Source: CAYPNF01 sp964411985
Lineage (GTDB): Bacteria > Verrucomicrobiota > Verrucomicrobiia > Limisphaerales > J093
DNA: 64,000 nt
Direction: 5' to 3'
NCBI GenBank assembly: GCA_964411985.1
Contig: CAYPNF010000003.1
Coordinates: forward strand, 199,108 to 263,107
Shown: piece by piece, positions 58,440 through 64,000 of the stretch
Numbering within the stretch: position 1 is the stretch's first letter
Layout of the letters: every line of letters begins with the position of its first letter
Notes under the pieces: generated by a model
Told to the model about the DNA's origin: nothing
What the model saw: the letters and a program-made list of their open reading frames with translations, nothing else
Database searches by the model: none
Program-made: the position numbers and the translations under genes

Positions 58440-59576
58440 CTATGGGCCGGCGGGATACTTGACCGACGTCTGTGATGGAGTCGGTGGGGAGGTCGGCGTG
58501 GAGGGGCTTACCTGGGTGACCACGGGAACGCGGAGGACTGGTGAGTCCGCATAGTTCGACTTGATGCGGGCTTCAGCGCTCACTCCTTTCGGAACGCTGA
58601 AAGCTGCGGGGAAAGTCAGGGTCAGTCCGTAAAGCTTGCCGGTTTGGATCTCCTTGAGTTCGGCCTCCACCCCGGCGAGGCTGAAAGCGGGCTCAGTGAG
58701 AACCAACGGCGTGGAGGCCAAGCTGCGGATGGTGATCACCCGGGAGACACGATTCGTCAACGGATCTGCGGGGAGACTAACGTACCTGGGAGTGATCTCC
58801 AGGGCGGGTTGGAGCAAGACATAGACGGGAACTTCAACGGTTGGGGCCTCAGCAAGCGAAGTCTGAAGGGTGATCCTACCGTAAACATTGCCCAAACCGA
58901 GCGGCGGCACCACGTTGACGGTCAACTCGTACTCTTTCCCAGGAATGGTCTCCTTCAGCTTGCTCCCCAGGGTCTTATGGGAGCTGCGAGCCTCCGTAAT
59001 CACCATGGGAGCTTCCATCCGGTTGAGGATCTTGACGGTCGCCACCGCGTTCGACGAGGAATCGGAGGTGGCCTTGATCATGGCGGCCTGCGGCTCCAGT
59101 TCGACCGGTCTCCAGATCTCCGCCTTGACGTGGAGGACCACGTTGGACTGGCCGGAAGCGTTGCAGACTACCGTGACCGATTTCGCGATGGTGCCTCGGT
59201 CATTTGCGGAGTGAAACTCGATGGGGATCAAGCCAGTCTCACCAGGTGCCACTCGCCTTGTCCATTCACCCGTGGCGGTGCATCCGCAGGTGCGGCGCAC
59301 TTCAGTGATTTCCAGGATGGCAGTGCCTGTGTTTGTGAAGACAAACTCGTGCTTCCGGATCTCACCCCCGCGGACTCTGCCAAAGTCGTGAGAAGGGGCT
59401 GCAAACTGAATCCATGGACCCTTGGAGGTGGTCTGCGGCGACACCACGACCGGAAACGGCACCTCCGTCTGCGCCTCTTGGGCCACGGCGCGAAGGGGAG
59501 GAGTCGCGCAAAAGCCTGCGAATGCGAGAACCAAGAGGTCCAGCAGAAGCGGGTGAAGATCGCGCAGAGGGATCAT
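58440..59576 (-). CDS. secreted DUF1573 (ASH-like) protein
   Basis: 378 residues from the ATG at 59576. Signal-like start 'LHPLLLDLLVLAFAGFC', then a DUF1573 domain ('SHDFGRVRGGEIRKHEFVFTN', 'ILEITEVRRTCGCTATGEW' with the conserved CGC cysteines) and a second, weaker Ig-like copy with 'LGLGNVYGRITLQTS'. A Pro/Ser/Thr-rich tail follows ('PSTPTSPPTPSQTS'). DUF1573 proteins are exported immunoglobulin-fold proteins widespread in Bacteroidetes, Planctomycetes and Verrucomicrobia; function unknown. An in-frame TTG would add 16 residues with no support. Confidence 0.85.
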   Translation of the reverse strand: MIPLRDLHPLLLDLLVLAFAGFCATPPLRAVAQEAQTEVPFPVVVSPQTTSKGPWIQFAAPSHDFGRVRGGEIRKHEFVFTNTGTAILEITEVRRTCGCTATGEWTRRVAPGETGLIPIEFHSANDRGTIAKSVTVVCNASGQSNVVLHVKAEIWRPVELEPQAAMIKATSDSSSNAVATVKILNRMEAPMVITEARSSHKTLGSKLKETIPGKEYELTVNVVPPLGLGNVYGRITLQTSLAEAPTVEVPVYVLLQPALEITPRYVSLPADPLTNRVSRVITIRSLASTPLVLTEPAFSLAGVEAELKEIQTGKLYGLTLTFPAAFSVPKGVSAEARIKSNYADSPVLRVPVVTQVSPSTPTSPPTPSQTSVKYPAGP

Positions 59577-59898
59577 GTTATTTTGAGGCTCTTGGAGGGT
59601 GCCGAAGCGTCTGTCGGAATTCAAGATGAAAGGTCACGTTCAAGGATGCCGCAGGCAAAGTGGGAAAGAAGGAAGAGCCATTCCCAAGGCCTTCCTCCAA
59701 AGCGCAATAAATTCCTTAACTATTTCGTGAGCAAGACGATTTGAGGTCGCCGCTTTGCCCCTTTTGCCTTGACCCCGGCAGTCCATTCTTGAGAGAGTGG
59801 GGTCAGTCAATCCATATAAACTCAAGCTCGCGCGGCGGGTCCCTAACGTTGTGGGTCCAACGTGTAAGCTTTACTAACAACCAACAGAAGGTGTAAAA
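59577..59898. other. divergent intergenic region
   Basis: 322 bp between DUF1573 (minus) and the large repeat protein (plus). It includes an imperfect inverted pair TTGACCCC (59769-59776)/GGGGTCA-GTCAA (about 59799-59810) and an AT-rich CATATAAA at 59813-59820, which could be part of a promoter for the plus-strand gene. No -35 element at proper spacing can be defended. Confidence 0.4.
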
Positions 59899-62800
59899 AT
59901 GACAAACCGACATTTGCGCCGATTCTGTGCAGCGTCGACTGCCCTGCTTACCTTAGCAGGGGGTGGACTCTTCACAGGCATCGCGCAGCAAAGCGTGGTA
60001 CAGCCAGGGGATCCGATCCTGGCTTCCTCCGCTAACATGCCTGGATCCGAAGGTGTGGCGAACGCGATCGACGGCAAACCGACCAAGTACCTCAACTTCG
60101 ACACCCGCACCGGTGGCAAACCCTCCGGGTTCATTGTCACGCCGAGCGTCGGAGCCACGCGCGTTGTAGGCATCGCGATTCAATCGGCAAACGATGCTCC
60201 TGAGCGTGATCCCAAGAACTTCACGATCGAGGGATCCAATGACGACACCGTGACTGCCTGGGACGCTGGCACTTGGGAATTAATCAAGAATGTAGAGAAC
60301 TTCCCTGCGTTTGCTAATCGTTTCGAGACGCAAACGATGTACTTCGACAACTTCAAGCCCTACAAGCACTATCGCTGGACCGTTCTGCAGACGCAGACCG
60401 AGAACGGGTGCTGCATGCAGGTTGCGGAAGTTCAGTTACTTGGCACCCTGGTTCCTCAGCCAGTTGCCCAACCTGGTGATCCGATCCTCGCGTCCTCCGC
60501 GAACATGCCTGGATCTGAAGGCGTGGCGAACGCCATTGACGGCAAACCGACCAAATACCTGAACTTTGACACCCGCACCGGTGGCAAGCCTTCAGGATTC
60601 ATTGTAAGCCCATCGATCGGAAGGACTTTGATCACAGGCATCACGATGCAGTCGGCGAACGACGCGCCGGAGCGTGATCCCAAGACCATCACGATCGAAG
60701 GTTCCAATGACGATGCCGTGACAGCGTGGGATGCGGGCAACTGGGAATTGATCATCAAGTACGACAACATTCCGGCATTCACAGCCCGGTTCCAGTCTCA
60801 GACGTTCCTGTTCGATAACTACAAGCCCTACAAGCACTACCGATGGACGACGGTGGCGACCCAGACCGAGAACGGTTGCTGCATGCAAGTGGCGGAAGTG
60901 CAGCTGTTGGGCACGGGAGCCCCGAAGGACGTCACCCAGCCGGGTGATCCCATCATCGCGTCCTCCGCGAACATGCCTGGATCCGAAGGCGTGGCGAACG
61001 TGATCGACGGCAAGCCGACCAAGTACCTGAACTTCGACACCCGCACCGGCGGTAAGCCCTCAGGGTTCGCTGTGACCCCAACCATTGGGGCCACCACTGT
61101 CATCGGCATGACCATTCAGTCGGCAAATGACGCACCGGAGCGCGATCCGAAGGTCCTCACTCTCGAAGGTTCCAACGATGATGCCTTGACCACGTTCGAC
61201 GCAGGCACTTGGGAACTGATCGTGAAACTGGACGCAATCCCAGCTTGGGCGAACCGTTTCGAGACGCAGGAGTTCTTCTTCCCGAACAAGAAGTCTTACA
61301 AACACTACCGCTGGACCGTACTGCAGACCCAGACCGAGAACGGCTGCTGCATGCAGGTGGCCGAAGTGGAATTGCTGGCGGTGACCGCCCAGACTGATTG
61401 CACGAAGGCCAAGTTCCTTGTCCAGCCAGTCAACACCCCGGCTCTTGCAGGAGCCACGGCTACCTTCTCCGCCACCGTGAACGGCCCCTGGCCGCTGCAG
61501 TGGTACAAGAACGGTGCGATGATTCCTGGAGCCAGCGCGGCGACCTACACCACGGAAGCCGTCACCGCGGTGACCGAGACGAATGTGTACTCCGTCGAGA
61601 TCGTTGGCTGTGAGATGAGTTCCGAGGTCAAAGCTTACGTCTTCACCCCTGCTGCGGTGAAGAGTATCGCGGTGAACTTCATCGGTGGTGGGGCTAACGG
61701 CTCACCCACGTCCATGTCGGATGCCGATATCGCAGGCCTTCAGCTCCAGGCACACTGGAACAATGCCACCAATGCCTCAGGTATCACCGGAGATCAGGCA
61801 GCCCTGCCCGACGTAATGCTCGATAGCGATGGTAAGGATTCGACGATCACCGTCGAGTATGCCAGTTCCGGCAACTGGGGCAGCGGCACCGGTGACGGAA
61901 ACCCGACTCAACGCATGCTCAATGGCTTGGTCCACAGTGCGAATACGGTTGGAGCCGAGCCTTCCACCATCAAGTTCCACAGCGTGCCTTCTGGCAAGCA
62001 TTCGGTGATCGCCTACATGGTGGGCATTCCCTTGCAGTTCCAGAATGGCAACTACAAGATCAGCGGCAAGGCCGACCAAACCTACTACGTGCGCGTGATG
62101 AACGTCGATGAGTACAATGCCGCCCCTGGGTTCTATCGCGGCGCCAGTACTGATCCCGCGGTTCGCAGCCTCGCGACCTATGTGCGTTTCGACAACGTCG
62201 AAGCCAACGTGGATGGCGACATCACCCTTGCCTGGCAGAACGAGACCGCAGGATTCGATCGCGGTATCCCCGTGAACGGTATCCAATTGCTGCTCAACTC
62301 GCCCGCGGCGAGCGCGCCGCCGGTCATCACAGCCGACCCGCAACCCACGATGGGACCTGCCGACGGCAGCGTAACTCTGTCTGTGACCGCAACGGGTGAG
62401 GGGCTTACCTACCAGTGGCGTAAAGCAGGGCGCAACCTCCCCAACAGTGCCCATGTCAGCGGAGCGACCAGTGCTGCCCTGCGAATCAGCAACCTGAGTG
62501 CAGAAGACGAAGACGTGTACAGCGTCGCCGTGTTCAACTCCGGTGGCAGCGTGGTCAGCAAAAACGCTGCGGTGACCGTTTCCAAGTACGACGTCAAGGA
62601 TGCCCTCGTTGGGCATTGGAAGTTTGACGAAACCAGTGGCGCAAGTGCAGCCAATGCAGCTGCTGGCGGCAAGCCAGCGGCCATCACCGGCACAGCTTCC
62701 TGGGGTGCAGGCAAGGTTGCCAACGCCCTGACCTTTGACGGGAGCACCACCTACGGCAAGGTTGACAGCTACACGGTAGGCAAACGACAACTGGCCGCCT

Positions 62801-63540
62801 CCGGCTGGGTGAACGTTGACTCCGGCATCGCCGCGGGTGTGGCCTTCCTTCGCAACGCCGAAGGTGCGCTGGGCATCGGCACTGGCGCCGGCCCTGGCAC
62901 GCCTGCTGGACAGTTCGAGTTCGGCCTGAGCTGGGACAGCGTAGCAGGTACGGCTGCCCTCAATGCCGCCATCGGGGCTGGTCCAAACATTATTCGTGCC
63001 TCTGCCCCCACGGCCTTTGGCTTGGGCGCATGGCATCACGTGGCGTTCAGCGCAGATGGCGCGAGGCTCGACCTCTACCTTGACGGCGCGAAAGTTGCGA
63101 GCGCCGACTACCTGGCAGATGTCAATGTACCGGACATTGCCTACCTGGCGTTTGGGGCTCGCCTCAACAAGGACACCAACCAGGAACCGGCGGTGATCGT
63201 CATTGACCCCACCACTCCCGATATGATGCTGGGTAAACTGGACGACTTCGGCCTGTGGACCCGCGCGTTGACTCCTGACGAAGTTTCCAAGATCTATGCG
63301 GCCGGCCAGGCTGGCAAAGATCTGGAGACCATCGTGCTTGAACCCCCGGTAACGACCGAGACCAAGTTCAGCAGCATCAAGGTTGGCACGGACGGCAAGA
63401 TCACGATTGAGTGGACCGGCGGCGGCACGCTGCAGGCGGCTCCTTCTGTGACTGGTCCTTGGGAAGATGTGGCGGGCGCGACCAGCCCGTACACGTTCAC
63501 CCCGAGTTCGGCCATGCTGTTCGGCCGGATTAAGAACTAA
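59899..63540 (+). CDS. large secreted protein with three tandem 156-residue repeats, Ig-like and LamG domains
   Basis: 1213 residues. The ATG at 59899 is preceded by AGAAGG about 7 nt upstream. Signal peptide (RHLRRFCAASTALLTLAGGG). Three tandem copies of a discoidin/F5-8-C-like domain follow (about 35-190, 191-346, 347-500), each beginning 'QPGDPI(L/I)ASSANMPGSEG' and ending 'ENGCCMQVAEV(Q/E)LL' with a vicinal Cys pair. Then an Ig-like domain (about 515-590), a unique beta-rich domain (about 595-795), a second Ig-like domain (about 810-895, 'YQWRKAGRNLPNSAHVSGA'), a LamG/concanavalin domain (about 900-1140) and the C-terminal tail domain ending 'FGRIKN'. It is probably carbohydrate-binding and surface-exposed. 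No catalytic motif. Confidence 0.9.
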   Translation: MTNRHLRRFCAASTALLTLAGGGLFTGIAQQSVVQPGDPILASSANMPGSEGVANAIDGKPTKYLNFDTRTGGKPSGFIVTPSVGATRVVGIAIQSANDAPERDPKNFTIEGSNDDTVTAWDAGTWELIKNVENFPAFANRFETQTMYFDNFKPYKHYRWTVLQTQTENGCCMQVAEVQLLGTLVPQPVAQPGDPILASSANMPGSEGVANAIDGKPTKYLNFDTRTGGKPSGFIVSPSIGRTLITGITMQSANDAPERDPKTITIEGSNDDAVTAWDAGNWELIIKYDNIPAFTARFQSQTFLFDNYKPYKHYRWTTVATQTENGCCMQVAEVQLLGTGAPKDVTQPGDPIIASSANMPGSEGVANVIDGKPTKYLNFDTRTGGKPSGFAVTPTIGATTVIGMTIQSANDAPERDPKVLTLEGSNDDALTTFDAGTWELIVKLDAIPAWANRFETQEFFFPNKKSYKHYRWTVLQTQTENGCCMQVAEVELLAVTAQTDCTKAKFLVQPVNTPALAGATATFSATVNGPWPLQWYKNGAMIPGASAATYTTEAVTAVTETNVYSVEIVGCEMSSEVKAYVFTPAAVKSIAVNFIGGGANGSPTSMSDADIAGLQLQAHWNNATNASGITGDQAALPDVMLDSDGKDSTITVEYASSGNWGSGTGDGNPTQRMLNGLVHSANTVGAEPSTIKFHSVPSGKHSVIAYMVGIPLQFQNGNYKISGKADQTYYVRVMNVDEYNAAPGFYRGASTDPAVRSLATYVRFDNVEANVDGDITLAWQNETAGFDRGIPVNGIQLLLNSPAASAPPVITADPQPTMGPADGSVTLSVTATGEGLTYQWRKAGRNLPNSAHVSGATSAALRISNLSAEDEDVYSVAVFNSGGSVVSKNAAVTVSKYDVKDALVGHWKFDETSGASAANAAAGGKPAAITGTASWGAGKVANALTFDGSTTYGKVDSYTVGKRQLAASGWVNVDSGIAAGVAFLRNAEGALGIGTGAGPGTPAGQFEFGLSWDSVAGTAALNAAIGAGPNIIRASAPTAFGLGAWHHVAFSADGARLDLYLDGAKVASADYLADVNVPDIAYLAFGARLNKDTNQEPAVIVIDPTTPDMMLGKLDDFGLWTRALTPDEVSKIYAAGQAGKDLETIVLEPPVTTETKFSSIKVGTDGKITIEWTGGGTLQAAPSVTGPWEDVAGATSPYTFTPSSAMLFGRIKN
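60001..61404 (+). repeat. three tandem 468-bp coding repeats
   Basis: Repeat units start at about 60001, 60469 and 60937, so the period is exactly 468 bp (156 codons). Nucleotide similarity is high, including synonymous sites, with long near-identical stretches such as those around 'ACATGCCTGGATC' and 'GAACGG(G/T/C)TGCTGCATGCA', which implies recent duplication or gene conversion. Confidence 0.85.
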
Positions 63541-63566
63541 GCGTTCTTAACAGGCTACTATTCAGA

Positions 63567-63599
63567 GAAACCGGGGTTCGCCCCGGTTTCTTCTTTTTT
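63567..63599 (+). terminator. intrinsic terminator after the 1213-residue protein
   Basis: A perfect 10-bp stem GAAACCGGGG-TTCG-CCCCGGTTTC (63567-63590) with a UUCG tetraloop, followed by TTCTTTTTT. It lies 27 nt past the stop. Confidence 0.95.
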
Positions 63600-63600
63600 G

Positions 63601-64000
63601 GGGGAGGGCCTCCTGTACACTTTCCGTCTTTCAACGAGCCTCGGTTCGCCTTTGTGCTCCGCATGGGGAATCAACACATCGGGTCAGCAGAGGTTCCGAT
63701 CCCCCGGGACCAGCTGCTCGCTGCGAGACTCACTTCTTGCTGAAGAGAGAACCTGCATTCACCTCTTCGTTGCGCGCTCCTTTCAGACCCATGCGGGTAT
63801 TCGCGTCGCTCGCACCTCGCGGGAGCCCGAAGGTCCTCGGCGCAAAACACCAGCCAATTGCGAGACACTACACTATCGCTGTCCCTTCCCCTGGTAGGGA
63901 TGGACCGATGGGCCGTCCGTACACCCACGGACATCGCAGCGCGATGTCCCTAGTGCGCTTGGGAGTAAGCGTGCACAGAGGGTGAGAATCCCTTGCCGGC
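63601..64000. other. terminal intergenic sequence
   Basis: Nothing coding is visible from the terminator to the window end. It contains repeat copy 6 (63893-63951). Confidence 0.5.
63893..63951 (+). repeat. diverged inverted copy of the 60-nt cruciform module
   Basis: Reverse complement of the module at 29793-29852: GGTAGGGA...TCCCTAG outer arms, 'GGACATCGCAGCGCGATGTCC' type inner stem (shortened here: ACATCGC...GCGATGT) and 'GGGCCGTCCGTAC'. Several positions changed, mostly in the second hairpin. Confidence 0.7.

Noticed and set aside
61777..63039. 420-codon minus-strand frame inside the 1213-residue protein
   Set aside because: Antisense of a protein with clear Ig and LamG domains. No start signal or domain of its own.
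63598..63985. Short frames after the last terminator
   Set aside because: They cross the cruciform repeat copy and resemble no protein.

Overview
The window looks like a chromosomal piece of a free-living Verrucomicrobiota bacterium (Pedosphaera/Limisphaera-like). This is inferred from gene content, not from a marker-gene tree. The signs are GC-rich coding DNA, many secreted proteins of families typical of that phylum (Tat-exported Gfo/Idh/MocA oxidoreductases, ThuA-DUF1080, CotH with EF-hand, PQQ-like propellers, DUF1573, DUF3160), a recurrent C-terminal 'SS-x-L-x-x-W ... F/Y-Y/F-R' tail domain, and long non-coding gaps filled with dispersed structured repeats. No phage, integrase, transposase or CRISPR array is visible.

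Layout. 0-11 kb: a CbbX/SpoVK-like AAA ATPase, glutaminyl-tRNA synthetase, a secreted beta-helix protein, and a dihydroorotate-dehydrogenase-like protein downstream of a full-length pyruvate:ferredoxin oxidoreductase. 11-18 kb: a 5'-truncated DUF4143 ATPase remnant, a secreted alpha/beta hydrolase, a large LamG/InlB-repeat protein and about 1.2 kb without a gene. 18-25 kb: a selenocysteine tRNA, a 4Fe-4S polyferredoxin-type membrane protein, a giant one-component-like hybrid histidine kinase and a CotH protein. 25-39 kb: oxidoreductases and hydrolases of probable sugar or glycoside catabolism, a PQQ-propeller protein with an embedded methyltransferase-like domain, and a DUF3160 protein. 39-43 kb: small redox and CoA-binding proteins, a GT39-like membrane protein and purH. 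43-53 kb, minus strand: a polysaccharide export and regulation cluster (FHA protein, Wza-like exporter, Wzc-like tyrosine kinase, beta-barrel, GT39-like membrane protein, sigma54 response regulator, sensor kinase, CorA). 53-64 kb: ThuA-DUF1080, Tat oxidoreductase, YceI, small membrane protein, ElbB, DUF1573 protein and a 1213-residue secreted protein with three near-identical 156-residue repeats.

How the genes may work together. PFOR and its DHOD-like partner handle pyruvate and ferredoxin electrons. The kinase-regulator pair beside the Wza/Wzc/beta-barrel genes suggests regulated exopolysaccharide export. The hybrid kinase has the sensor architecture of polysaccharide-responsive HTCS proteins, and it sits among secreted hydrolases and oxidoreductases.

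Most unusual are the intergenic regions. A modular, structured repeat family (about 60-270 bp pieces, rearranged between copies) and short arrays of imperfect 9-nt units recur in at least seven gaps. Some of the arrays form inverted pairs. No coding sequence accompanies them, so they behave like non-autonomous or REP-like elements; I cannot assign them to a named family.
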